Positions 1-8,287 of a stretch of DNA of 64,000 bases are shown here, piece by piece. Positions within the stretch are counted from its first letter, which is position 1. Every line of letters starts with the position of its first letter. The stretch is from positions 124,001-188,000 of the forward strand of contig NZ_LT593747.1 in the NCBI RefSeq assembly GCF_900089075.1. Direction: 5' to 3'. The position numbers were made by a program, and so were the translations under genes. The notes beneath the pieces are model-generated. The model worked only from the letters and a program-made list of their open reading frames with translations. It did not search any database and was not told where the DNA came from. This DNA is from Vaginella massiliensis (GTDB taxonomy: Bacteria; Bacteroidota; Bacteroidia; Flavobacteriales; Weeksellaceae).

Positions 1-1
1 T

Positions 2-2260
2 GCAGAAGGAAATTTGAAAGACGGTGGTTACAAATTATTCCAAGTTTATAGAGGATTACCAAAATACAAACCTTTGATCAAATTCTTGTCACAAGAAGGG
101 GTAAGAGCACAATTACAAAAGACAGAAGGGCATTTCATTGCCGATAATAATCGCGAAATGCACAAAGTAGATAAGCATCTGTATTTTGCAATTGATGAAA
201 AAAATAATCAGTCTGACCTGACAGATAAAGGAATTGAATACCTATCTAAAGGAATGGAGGACGATCAATTCTTCATCTTGCCAGATGTTTCGACCGAGTT
301 GGCAAAAATCGAAAATTCTGGTTTGTCGAAAGAAGAAATCGTATTGAAAAAAGAGGAATTCTTCCGAAATTATTCAATCAAATCAGAACGCATTCATTCA
401 TTAAACCAATTATTAAAAGCCTATACCTTATTCGAAAAAGACATCGAATATGTGGTCATGGACGGTGAGGTGAAGATCGTTGACGAACAAACTGGGCGCA
501 TCATGGACGGTCGCCGTTATTCAGACGGATTACACCAAGCATTAGAAGCCAAGGAGAATGTGAAAATCGAAGCTGCAACCCAAACTTTTGCAACCATTAC
601 CTTGCAAAACTATTTCCGTATGTACAACAAACTGGCTGGGATGACAGGTACTGCCGAGACAGAAGCGGGAGAGTTTTGGGAAATTTATAAATTGGATGTT
701 GTGTCGATTCCGACCAATCGCCCAATTGCTCGTCAAGACAAAAACGATTTGGTTTTCAAAACCAATCGAGAAAAATATAAAGCAGTTATCGAAGAAATAG
801 AGCGATTAGCAAAAGTAGATAATCGGCCTGTATTGGTTGGTACTACCAATGTAGAGGTGTCCGAATTGCTTTCTAAAGCCTTAAAATTAAGAGGAATTCC
901 TCACAATGTATTGAATGCTAAATTGCACAAAAAAGAAGCCGATATCGTGTCAGAAGCTGGTCGCCCAGGAACTGTAACCATTGCCACAAATATGGCGGGA
1001 CGTGGTACCGACATCAAACTCACCGATGAAGTGAAAAACCATGGCGGTTTGGCAATCATTGGTACAGAGCGTCACGACTCTCGACGTGTAGACCGTCAGT
1101 TACGAGGGCGGGCAGGGCGTCAAGGCGATCCAGGTTCATCGCAATTCTTCGTATCTTTAGAAGATCCATTGATGCGATTGTTCGGGTCTGAAAGAATTGC
1201 CAAATTGATGGACCGTATGGGGCATAAAGAAGGCGAAGTCATCGAGCATTCGATGATTACAAAATCTATCGAGCGTGCCCAGAAAAAAGTAGAAGAAAAC
1301 AACTTTGGTATCCGTAAACGCTTATTAGAGTACGACGATGTCATGAACAAACAGCGAGAAGTGATTTATAAACGTCGTAAAAATGCCTTATTTGGCGAAC
1401 GATTAGGTGTCGACATTGCCAATATGATTTACGATGTTGCAGCAGCTGTTGTGCGCGAAAACAAAGACATGGAGAGCTATGCCGATTTCGAGTTGGATTT
1501 GATTAAATACTTCACCATGGGAAGTCCGGTGACTGAGGATGAATTCAAATCGATGAACGTTCGCAACCTGACAGACAAAGTTTACGAAGCAGCATTATTA
1601 GACTACAAAAATCGTAAAGACTACTTAATGGATACTGCTTATCCTGTGATTGCAAATGTGTACGAAAATCAAGGGAATATTTTCTCTAGAATTCAGGTGC
1701 CGTTTACCGATGGTCTTCGCACGATTACGATTTTGACAGACCTCAAAGAATCTTATGAGTCTCATTGCAAATCATTGATTCGTGATTTTGAGAAAAATAT
1801 AGTTTTGAGCCTGATCGATGAAAATTGGAAAGAGCACTTGCGCGATGTGGATGATCTGAGAAGAACATCACAAAATGCAACCTACGAGCAAAAAGACCCG
1901 TTGGTAGTTTACAAACAAGAATCGTTCTATATCTTCCAAAGAATGTTGGATACGCTGAACAAAGAAGTGGTTTCGTTCTTGTTCAAAGGCGAGTTGCCAC
2001 AGTCACAAAACAATAACGAAGAAGATATAAAACAAGCAAAAGAACAACAACCAGAGCAGGTGCAAACCTCTAGAGGTGAAGAAGTTGTAGAAGACGAAGA
2101 TGCAACACAAGAAAAACAATCCCCTATGCAAGTAGACAAAGTTGGGCGAAATGAAAAAGTTAATATCCGACATCGCTCGACTGGAGAAATTAGAGAAGTG
2201 AAATTCAAACAAGCCGATTCTTATATCCAAACAGGCGAGTGGGAATTGACCGAGAAATAA
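2..2260 (+). CDS. secA: Preprotein translocase ATPase SecA, C-terminal part (5' end outside window)
   Basis: SecA is the motor that drives unfolded preproteins through SecYEG at the inner membrane. The frame is open from base 2, so the start lies to the left; about 752 residues are present, and the Walker A/B part of the first nucleotide-binding domain is missing. Visible family motifs are [43 protein letters not shown] and the arginine-finger region [15 protein letters not shown], followed by the helical scaffold. The acidic Q/E-rich linker near residue 690 leads to a short tail ending GEWELTEK; the CxC...CH zinc tail of enterobacterial SecA is absent, which is usual for flavobacteria. A strong terminator follows. 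Confidence 0.97.
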   Translation, partial: AEGNLKDGGYKLFQVYRGLPKYKPLIKFLSQEGVRAQLQKTEGHFIADNNREMHKVDKHLYFAIDEKNNQSDLTDKGIEYLSKGMEDDQFFILPDVSTELAKIENSGLSKEEIVLKKEEFFRNYSIKSERIHSLNQLLKAYTLFEKDIEYVVMDGEVKIVDEQTGRIMDGRRYSDGLHQALEAKENVKIEAATQTFATITLQNYFRMYNKLAGMTGTAETEAGEFWEIYKLDVVSIPTNRPIARQDKNDLVFKTNREKYKAVIEEIERLAKVDNRPVLVGTTNVEVSELLSKALKLRGIPHNVLNAKLHKKEADIVSEAGRPGTVTIATNMAGRGTDIKLTDEVKNHGGLAIIGTERHDSRRVDRQLRGRAGRQGDPGSSQFFVSLEDPLMRLFGSERIAKLMDRMGHKEGEVIEHSMITKSIERAQKKVEENNFGIRKRLLEYDDVMNKQREVIYKRRKNALFGERLGVDIANMIYDVAAAVVRENKDMESYADFELDLIKYFTMGSPVTEDEFKSMNVRNLTDKVYEAALLDYKNRKDYLMDTAYPVIANVYENQGNIFSRIQVPFTDGLRTITILTDLKESYESHCKSLIRDFEKNIVLSLIDENWKEHLRDVDDLRRTSQNATYEQKDPLVVYKQESFYIFQRMLDTLNKEVVSFLFKGELPQSQNNNEEDIKQAKEQQPEQVQTSRGEEVVEDEDATQEKQSPMQVDKVGRNEKVNIRHRSTGEIREVKFKQADSYIQTGEWELTEK

Positions 2261-2282
2261 TGTATTCTTTATGAATAGGATG

Positions 2283-2316
2283 AACCATTGCAGCGTTTCT
2301 GCAATGGTTTTTTTAT
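2283..2316 (+). terminator. Intrinsic terminator of secA
   Basis: An 11-bp perfect stem (AACCATTGCAG / CTGCAATGGTT) with a five-base loop runs into seven T. It sits 20 bases after the secA stop codon and just before the next start codon. Confidence 0.88.
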
Positions 2317-2325
2317 TTTGAAAAC

Positions 2326-2841
2326 ATGAACAAAAAACCAAATTTATTATACCTACACGGTTATCAAGGATATGTCACAGAGGAGAAAAAGGCATTTCTA
2401 AAGCAGATTTCCAATGCTTTTTATCCGCAAATCGATTACGATTTAGAAGCGAATACCTTATTCGATAAATTGTTGAATTTGGTAGAAGAGCACGATATCC
2501 AACTGATTTCTGGTACGAGTTTGGGTGCTGTGATAAGCTATTTGATCGGGATGCAGAAGAGTTTGCCTATGTTGTTGTTCAATCCGGCGGTAAGTGCAAT
2601 CGAACAATTGTCAACTTTTATCCCTTTTGAATATGATAATTTGCAAATAGTAAAGCCTGCCATGGTCGTTGTTGGCGAACAAGACGAAATCATTCCTGCC
2701 TCAACTCAAGTTAGTTTTTTCGAGTCTATGGAGCATGTTTCTTTATACCAATGGTCAGAGATGACACATTTTGTAACGCTTTCGCAGTTTGAGAAAGCAT
2801 TCAGGCTCTTTTATGAAATGTTAGAAAATCAACCTATCTAA
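2326..2841 (+). CDS. YqiA/YcfP-like alpha/beta-hydrolase
   Basis: This 171-residue protein resembles the small YqiA-type esterases. It opens with the oxyanion strand LLYLHGYQG, has a nucleophile elbow GTSLG near residue 66, an acid residue in VVGEQDEIIP and a catalytic histidine in the C-terminal MTHFV. The order and spacing fit a complete Ser-Asp-His triad. The natural substrate of this family is not well established; short acyl esters are hydrolysed by E. coli YqiA. It stands alone between the secA terminator and a convergent gene cluster, with only 10 bases between the terminator and its start, so it probably has a weak own promoter or is read by leak-through. Confidence 0.75.
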   Translation: MNKKPNLLYLHGYQGYVTEEKKAFLKQISNAFYPQIDYDLEANTLFDKLLNLVEEHDIQLISGTSLGAVISYLIGMQKSLPMLLFNPAVSAIEQLSTFIPFEYDNLQIVKPAMVVVGEQDEIIPASTQVSFFESMEHVSLYQWSEMTHFVTLSQFEKAFRLFYEMLENQPI

Positions 2842-3175
2842 AAAGGCGATCTTGTATAAAATTTTGAAGTTTCGAAGTGATGATCGGAACGGCAATAATG
2901 ACCAAACCAGAAAGAATAACTTTTGATAAACCGCCCAAAGGATATCGCGTCGAAATCTTATCAGAAAGAAAATTCAACGAGCGTTCTATACCGTTAGAAG
3001 CGTACGTGTCATCGGTTGTGACATTTTCTATGAATCCCATTGTTTTACCTAGGAGCGAATTGTCATGCGCAGTTTCTCTTCTTTTCATTTCGCGTTGCAA
3101 ATGGCGTTTGGCAGCGCGTAATTCGTCGAGGTTCCTAATCGGTTGACCTGGCGTGTAATTAATCTTCTTCTTCAT
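2834..3175 (-). CDS. Small basic protein with one C-terminal membrane segment
   Basis: A protein of 113 residues when started at the ATG at 3175, preferred because it removes a Thr/Lys-rich extension that would overlap the upstream gene further. The first half is charged and helical (about residues 15-45, many Lys/Arg); one hydrophobic segment lies near residues 84-102 (VILSGLVIIAVPIITS). It overlaps the upstream holin-like gene by 17 bases and its 3' end overlaps the convergent hydrolase gene by 8. No family is recognised with confidence. The setting with YtxH-like and holin-like genes is common in flavobacteria and suggests an envelope or stress role, which is inference. Confidence 0.7.
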   Translation of the reverse strand: MKKKINYTPGQPIRNLDELRAAKRHLQREMKRRETAHDNSLLGKTMGFIENVTTDDTYASNGIERSLNFLSDKISTRYPLGGLSKVILSGLVIIAVPIITSKLQNFIQDRLFR

Positions 3176-3509
3176 CTTCGTCGTCGTCTTGGTTAGTAAT
3201 GGCATTCATCGAATTCGCAATCACAATATTGGTAAGCAACAATTTGATTTTTTTACGAAATAAAATACAAAGTATCAAAAACAGCAGATAAAGACCAGTA
3301 ACCACAAGGAAACCAATGCCATTATCATCGAACAATTGACCTAAAACAAATCCTACAGCAATGCTGCCCAACAAAATTAAAAACAAAGAAAAAACTGCAA
3401 TGATCAAACCGTAAACTCCACCAGCAATCATATGGCTTACAGAGTCTACCACTTCATATTTGGTAAGGGTAATACGATTGTTGATATAGGATTTTAGATC
3501 TTTGAACAT
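3159..3509 (-). CDS. Phage holin superfamily III-like membrane protein
   Basis: A 116-residue protein with an amphipathic N-terminus, two hydrophobic stretches (about residues 28-56 and 68-88) and a very acidic tail (DDDEDEEED). This layout matches the Holin-X/YqjE-like family that accompanies YtxH and DUF883-type proteins in bacterial chromosomes; despite the name these are housekeeping membrane proteins of unclear function, not lysis genes. It is followed by an overlapping gene for a basic protein, so the two are probably translated together. No prophage genes are nearby. Confidence 0.75.
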   Translation of the reverse strand: MFKDLKSYINNRITLTKYEVVDSVSHMIAGGVYGLIIAVFSLFLILLGSIAVGFVLGQLFDDNGIGFLVVTGLYLLFLILCILFRKKIKLLLTNIVIANSMNAITNQDDDEDEEED

Positions 3510-3518
3510 GTAAAAAGT

Positions 3519-3557
3519 ATAAGTTATAAATTATAAGCTATAAACTATTAGTTATAG
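3519..3557. repeat. Degenerate heptamer tandem repeat upstream of the holin-like gene
   Basis: Five consecutive 7-base units can be laid out: ATAAGTT, ATAAATT, ATAAGCT, ATAAACT, ATTAGTT, then ATAG. They lie in the spacer between the YtxH-like and holin-like genes. Two other runs of related 7-base units are at 47798-47832 and 48186-48210. Confidence 0.6.
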
Positions 3558-3602
3558 AAACAAATATAATGATATTGTATTATGATTGAAAAAAATGTAG
3601 GA

Positions 3603-3953
3603 TTAAACTCCTACATTTTTTTGAAACTCGTCTTGTGCCTCGTGTAACTTATCTTTAGCATCGTCTTTTGCTTTTGTAGCCTTAGCTAAAAGATCGTCTT
3701 TTTGGTCTGCTAATTTATTTTTGATTTCCTCCAATTTGCACTCCAAATCTTTTTTAGTTTGCTTTGCTTTATCAGAAAAATCGTTTGCATATTTATCCAA
3801 TTCTTTGCGTAACTTATCTGCTTCTTTACGAAGTTTTTTACGTGATTCTTCACCAGACTCTGGCGCATATAATAATCCTACCACTGCTCCGATTGCGGTA
3901 CCGATAGCTAATCCTGCTAAAAGTTTTGTTGCGTTGTTCATTTTATTACTCAT
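3603..3953 (-). CDS. YtxH domain-containing protein
   Basis: A 116-residue protein with a single glycine-rich membrane helix at residues 9-29 ending in LLYAPESGEESR, the signature of YtxH/GsiB-like proteins, followed by about 80 residues of Lys/Asp/Glu-rich sequence that should form a long coiled coil. YtxH proteins are general-stress associated in Firmicutes; in Bacteroidota the function is unknown. It leads the group of three small membrane-protein genes read leftward, separated from the next by a 90-base spacer holding heptamer repeats. Confidence 0.85.
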   Translation of the reverse strand: MSNKMNNATKLLAGLAIGTAIGAVVGLLYAPESGEESRKKLRKEADKLRKELDKYANDFSDKAKQTKKDLECKLEEIKNKLADQKDDLLAKATKAKDDAKDKLHEAQDEFQKNVGV

Positions 3954-4059
3954 AATAATTTTTTTTAATGTTATTAAACGTTTGTAATTTTACAAATGTT
4001 TAGACAAAAACGATGCCATTGTAGGTATTGAAAGTTAAAAATATATTAAAATCAGTTAA

Positions 4060-5259
4060 ATGAGAATCATTTCAAACAAAGCATTGAATATGCCTGCCTC
4101 GCCAATCAGAAAATTGGTACCTTATGCAGACAAAGCGAAACAAAAAGGTCGAAAAGTTTATCATCTCAATATTGGGCAACCCGACATCGATTCGCCGCAA
4201 TCGGCTTTAGACGCCCTGAAAAATTTCAACGAAACCATCGTTTCTTATACGCATTCAGAAGGAACTTTAGCTTATAGAGATGCATTGGCAAAATATTTCA
4301 AAAATCGAGGAATAGATTTACAACCGCAAAACTTTATCGCAACATTGGGAGGGTCTGAGGCATTGTTGATGCTGTTTGCCATCATTGCCAATCCAGGAGA
4401 AGAAATCATCATACCAGAACCGTTTTATGCCAATTACAACGGATTTACGTGCGACAACGAAGTGAATATAGTGCCAGTTGTGTCGACGATAGAATCTGGA
4501 TTTGCATTGCCACCAATCGAAGAGTTCGCCAAAAAAATCACCGATAAAACTCGCGCTATTCTGATTTGTAATCCAGGAAATCCGACTGGTTATGCCTACA
4601 GCAAAGAGGAATTGAAGCAGCTAAAAGATTTGGTCATCGAGCACGATTTGTACCTGATCGCAGACGAGGTCTATGCCGAATATTTGTACAGCGACGAAGC
4701 CTTTACTTCCATTTTATCATTTCCAGAACTTAAAGATTATGCTATTGTAATCGACTCTGAATCAAAGCGTTTTAGTTTGTGTGGAGCGCGAAGCGGTGCT
4801 TTGATTTCTAGAAATGAAGAATTCTTGAACGCGGCGATGAAGTTTGCTCAAGCCCGACTTAGTCCGTGTGAAATTTCACAATTTATAGCAACAAAAGCAC
4901 ACGAAAATCCAGGGGATTATTTCGAAGAATGCCGTGCCGAATATGTAAAACGTAGAGATGTTTTGGTCGAAGGACTCAATCAAATTCCTGGCGTAACTTG
5001 TCCGAATCCTAAAGGCGCATTCTATTGCATGATTCAATTGCCGGTCGATAATGCCGAGAAATTTGCCATCTGGTTGTTAGAAGAATTTTCAGACCAAAAC
5101 CAAACCGTTATGATTGCTCCCGGAGCAGGGTTTTATAGCACGCCAGGTTCGGGGCTACAAGAAGCGCGCATCGCTTATGTTTTGAATGTTGAAGATTTAA
5201 AACGTTCGGTAGAATTGTTGAAATTAGCCTTGGCACAATATCCTGGAACGATACAGTAA
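4060..5259 (+). CDS. Pyridoxal-phosphate-dependent aminotransferase (class I/II)
   Basis: A 399-residue fold-type I aminotransferase. Seen are the N-terminal LNIGQPDIDSP, the substrate-side NPGNPTGYAYS, ADEVYAEYLY with the PLP-binding Asp/Tyr, and the Schiff-base lysine in DSESKRFSLCGARSG, which takes the place of the more usual SLSK motif. The enzyme is probably an aspartate or aromatic aminotransferase; sequence alone does not settle the substrate. Its TAA stop overlaps the ATG of murB (TAATG), so the two are probably co-translated. Confidence 0.88.
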   Translation: MRIISNKALNMPASPIRKLVPYADKAKQKGRKVYHLNIGQPDIDSPQSALDALKNFNETIVSYTHSEGTLAYRDALAKYFKNRGIDLQPQNFIATLGGSEALLMLFAIIANPGEEIIIPEPFYANYNGFTCDNEVNIVPVVSTIESGFALPPIEEFAKKITDKTRAILICNPGNPTGYAYSKEELKQLKDLVIEHDLYLIADEVYAEYLYSDEAFTSILSFPELKDYAIVIDSESKRFSLCGARSGALISRNEEFLNAAMKFAQARLSPCEISQFIATKAHENPGDYFEECRAEYVKRRDVLVEGLNQIPGVTCPNPKGAFYCMIQLPVDNAEKFAIWLLEEFSDQNQTVMIAPGAGFYSTPGSGLQEARIAYVLNVEDLKRSVELLKLALAQYPGTIQ

Positions 5260-6281
5260 TGGAAATTTTAGAACATTATTCGCTGAAGTCTTATAATACC
5301 TTCGGAGTAGAATCGAACGCACGATATTTTACTGAGGTTTCTAACTTTCACGAGCTGAAGAAAGCCTTGCTGTTTCGTCGTCAACACGATCTGAAAATGT
5401 TGTTTATCGGTGGCGGAAGCAATATGTTGTTTGTGGATGATTTTGATGGAATCGTTATCAAACTGAATCTGAAAGGAATTGAAATTCTAAAAGAAACCGA
5501 AGATCATGTTTGGGTAAAAGCCATGGCGAGCGAAAATTGGCACGAGTTTGTCCTTTATACCTTATCGCAAGATTTCGGAGGATTGGAAAACTTGTCGCTC
5601 ATCCCTGGCAATGTAGGCACGGCACCCATACAAAACATTGGAGCATATGGGGTTGAGGTAAAAGAGGTGATAGACGAAGTTGAAACTTTGGAAATCGAAA
5701 CAGGAAATGAGCGATATTTCACGAACGAAGAGTGCCGTTTCGCCTACCGAGATTCTATTTTCAAAAATGAAGCAAAAGGGAAATATGCTTTGGTGAGCGT
5801 TACATTCAAACTGACCAAACATCACCACAATTTGCAAACAAGCTATGGAGCAATCCAATCCGAGCTAGAGGCGAGAGGCATCACCACTCCAACCATACGA
5901 GACATCAGCGATGTCGTGATTGCAATTCGCCAAAGCAAATTACCAGACCCAAAAGATATCGGAAATTCGGGGAGCTTTTTCAAGAATCCTTATGTGACGA
6001 ATGCGGTTTATGAAACCCTAAAATCGAACTATCCAGACGTGGTGGCTTATCCGAACGCAGACGGAACCGTGAAACTTGCTGCAGCTTGGTTGATCGAAAA
6101 AGCAGGCTGGAAAGGGAAGCGTTTTGGGGATGCTGGCATACACGAAAAACAAGCCTTGGTATTGGTCAATTATGGCAATGCAACTGGGCGTGAAATCTAC
6201 GATTTATCAGAAGCAATAATGCAAGATGTCGAAGATAAATTTGGGGTGAAGATCAAGCGAGAAGTCAACATCATACACTAG
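5259..6281 (+). CDS. murB: UDP-N-acetylmuramate dehydrogenase MurB
   Basis: MurB reduces UDP-GlcNAc-enolpyruvate to UDP-MurNAc with NADPH and FAD, in the cytoplasmic part of peptidoglycan synthesis. The 340-residue protein begins with SLKSYNTFGVE, has the FAD-binding IGGGSNMLF and SLIPGNVGTAPIQNIGAYG, and the catalytic serine region NSGSFFKNP. The C-terminal LVLVNYGNATGREI is typical of type I MurB. It is coupled to the aminotransferase upstream and overlaps the convergent BtuF-like gene by 11 bases at the 3' end. Its product is also the compound that the AmgK-MurU route at 57 kb would feed. Confidence 0.97.
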   Translation: MEILEHYSLKSYNTFGVESNARYFTEVSNFHELKKALLFRRQHDLKMLFIGGGSNMLFVDDFDGIVIKLNLKGIEILKETEDHVWVKAMASENWHEFVLYTLSQDFGGLENLSLIPGNVGTAPIQNIGAYGVEVKEVIDEVETLEIETGNERYFTNEECRFAYRDSIFKNEAKGKYALVSVTFKLTKHHHNLQTSYGAIQSELEARGITTPTIRDISDVVIAIRQSKLPDPKDIGNSGSFFKNPYVTNAVYETLKSNYPDVVAYPNADGTVKLAAAWLIEKAGWKGKRFGDAGIHEKQALVLVNYGNATGREIYDLSEAIMQDVEDKFGVKIKREVNIIH

Positions 6282-7071
6282 CTTGATAAGCTGCTATGAT
6301 CGAAAATAAAGCATTTGCACCATCGGTGAGTGCTGCAGGTCCGGGCTGAAGAATCAGCTCGGATTTTATTTCGTATAAATAGTTGTTTCGCACAGCTTTT
6401 ATTGCCTCGAAACCTGGTCGAGCTTTTACATGTTCGGGTTTAAACATTTTTCCGCACCAAGAACCGATGATGATATCTGGATTAGCCTCGATGATTTGTT
6501 GAGCTTGGAGAATTCTATTTTTGGCGAGTTTTTCGTTTTTGATGGAAGAGAACGGAATTTTTCCGCCACATAATTCAATCAACTCTTGTACCCAACAACT
6601 TCCAGCAATGATAGGGTCGTACCATTCTTCGAAAAATACGCTAGGTTGTGTCTCGAATTTGGTCGCGCTTTGATGCAGTTCGTCTAGTTGTAATGCATAC
6701 GAATCGATGAGTTTTTTTCCTTTTTCCGTCTCGCCAATCAATCCGAAAAACTGTTGCATAAAATCAAAAATTCCTTGCAAACTGTGATGATTGAAGATGT
6801 GCACGTCAAAACCTTTCGCAATTAATTCTTGCGCTATATTGGCTTGCAAATCAGAATAACCGATAATCAAATCGGGTTTCAATTGTTCTATTTGTGCTGT
6901 TTTGACTTCTAAAAATGTGCAGACTTTAGGTTTTTCTTTTCGAGCAATGGCGGGGCGATAGGTAAAACCACTGATGCCAACCAATCGATCTTGTTCGCCA
7001 ATGGCATACAAAAGTTCGGTTCCCTCTTCGGTAAGGCAGATGATGCGCTGTGGTTTTCGAGCGAGATACAT
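6271..7071 (-). CDS. BtuF/TroA-like periplasmic-binding-fold protein without signal peptide
   Basis: A 266-residue protein of the cobalamin/iron-siderophore-binding (TroA-like) fold: PQRIICLTEEGTELLYAIG at the N-terminus, DLIIGYSD, FFEEWYDPIIAGSCWVQEL in the middle and PDIIIGSWCG. It looks like the BtuF group, but there is no signal peptide or lipobox, as in many Bacteroidota homologues annotated as cobalamin-binding proteins. No permease or ATPase gene is adjacent, so transport by itself cannot be claimed. Convergent with murB and divergent from lpxK. Confidence 0.75.
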   Translation of the reverse strand: MYLARKPQRIICLTEEGTELLYAIGEQDRLVGISGFTYRPAIARKEKPKVCTFLEVKTAQIEQLKPDLIIGYSDLQANIAQELIAKGFDVHIFNHHSLQGIFDFMQQFFGLIGETEKGKKLIDSYALQLDELHQSATKFETQPSVFFEEWYDPIIAGSCWVQELIELCGGKIPFSSIKNEKLAKNRILQAQQIIEANPDIIIGSWCGKMFKPEHVKARPGFEAIKAVRNNYLYEIKSELILQPGPAALTDGANALFSIIAAYQASV

Positions 7072-7172
7072 TTCTAGTATTTGTTTTTACGAAGATACAA
7101 AAGCAAAACTTTATGAAACTCCATAGGAAGAAAAAATATTTTTTGGTATTTTCGCAGAGATATTATAAATGT

Positions 7173-8213
7173 ATGAATTGGCGTAAATTTTTACTCCCTC
7201 TTTCTGGGCTTTATTGGATTGGAACCAGTTTCAGAAATATGCTGTTCAATGCCGGAATTCTCAAAGAAACTTCGTTCGATATTCCGATCATCAATGTTGG
7301 AAATTTGAGTGTAGGAGGAACAGGAAAATCGCCTCATGTCATGTATTTGATCGAATTGTTGAAGAACAAATACAAAATTGCAACACTCAGCCGTGGATAC
7401 GGTAGAAAAACGAAAGGGTTTGTTTTTGCCAATTATCAGACCAAAGTCTATGACATTGGCGACGAACCAATGCAGTTTTTCAGACGATTCAAAAACAAAA
7501 TCATTGTCACAGTTTGTGAAGATCGAGTTACTGGCGCTAATAAATTGATTCGTGATTTTTACCCCGATGCAATAGTCTTAGATGACGCTTTTCAGCATCG
7601 CAATATAAAACCTGGTTTGAATATTCTTCTCACCGAGTATCATCAGCCTTATTCGCAAGACTATGTGTTGCCTGCGGGTAATCTACGAGAGGGAAGTGCG
7701 GGAGCGAAAAGAGCAGATGTTGTGATCGTTACAAAATGTCCAGAAAATCTGAACGAAAAAGAGGTGAGAGCATTACAACACGACTTGAAATTAAAACCGA
7801 ATCAGGAATTATTCTTTTCGAAAATTGTTTACGATCATCGCATTTATGGCTTACATGGCGAAATCCCGATGAGTGAATGGATGAATTACAACGTGGTGCT
7901 CATTACCGGGATAGCAAAAGCCGATGATTTTGTAGCGTTTTGCAAAACCAATTTTCGAGCAGTATTGCATTTAGAATATCCCGATCATCACAACTTTAGC
8001 GATTCTGAAATCGATTATATACGAAAACGTTACCGAGATACAGAAGGTGATAAATTGCTCTTGACGACCGAGAAAGATTATGTGCGGTTGTTGGAAGAAG
8101 AATCGTTGAAAAACGAATTGTATTATCTGCCTATTGGTATAGAACTCAACGATCCAGAGAAGTTCAATCGATTGGTTTTGAATTATGTATCCAATAATCT
8201 TAAAGTGAAATAA
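7173..8213 (+). CDS. lpxK: Tetraacyldisaccharide 4'-kinase LpxK
   Basis: LpxK phosphorylates the 4' position of the lipid A disaccharide at the inner membrane. The ATG at 7173 gives 346 residues beginning MNWRKFLLPLSGLYW, which matches the family start; an upstream in-frame start at 7050 would run into the divergent gene and adds unconserved sequence. The first 35 residues form the membrane-associating helix, and the P-loop follows in NVGNLSVGGTGKSP. Further motifs are ATLSRGYGR, VLDDAFQHR (with catalytic Asp/His) and the C-terminal YPDHHNFS. A two-way terminator follows. Confidence 0.95.
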   Translation: MNWRKFLLPLSGLYWIGTSFRNMLFNAGILKETSFDIPIINVGNLSVGGTGKSPHVMYLIELLKNKYKIATLSRGYGRKTKGFVFANYQTKVYDIGDEPMQFFRRFKNKIIVTVCEDRVTGANKLIRDFYPDAIVLDDAFQHRNIKPGLNILLTEYHQPYSQDYVLPAGNLREGSAGAKRADVVIVTKCPENLNEKEVRALQHDLKLKPNQELFFSKIVYDHRIYGLHGEIPMSEWMNYNVVLITGIAKADDFVAFCKTNFRAVLHLEYPDHHNFSDSEIDYIRKRYRDTEGDKLLLTTEKDYVRLLEEESLKNELYYLPIGIELNDPEKFNRLVLNYVSNNLKVK

Positions 8214-8241
8214 TCAAGGGCCAAAATATTTTAGATATAAA

Positions 8242-8267
8242 AAAATCCACTCTCGCGAGTGGATTTT
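8242..8267. terminator. Two-way terminator between lpxK and the GltB-like gene
   Basis: A perfect palindrome, AAAATCCACTC / GAGTGGATTTT with a short centre, between convergent genes. A/T runs on both sides let it serve either strand. Confidence 0.85.
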
Positions 8268-8287
8268 ATATTTCGATAGGATGAAAA

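Noticed and set aside
2003-2341. A 112-residue minus-strand frame across the end of secA
   Set aside because: It lies over the conserved secA tail and the terminator and has a composition explained by the opposite strand.
3159-3509. Holin-like gene as a sign of a prophage
   Set aside because: There are no other phage genes; the neighbours are a YtxH-like and a small membrane protein, the usual chromosomal setting.
7050-7172. An upstream start for lpxK adding 41 residues
   Set aside because: The extension overlaps the divergent gene, has no family likeness, and the ATG at 7173 gives the usual LpxK length.
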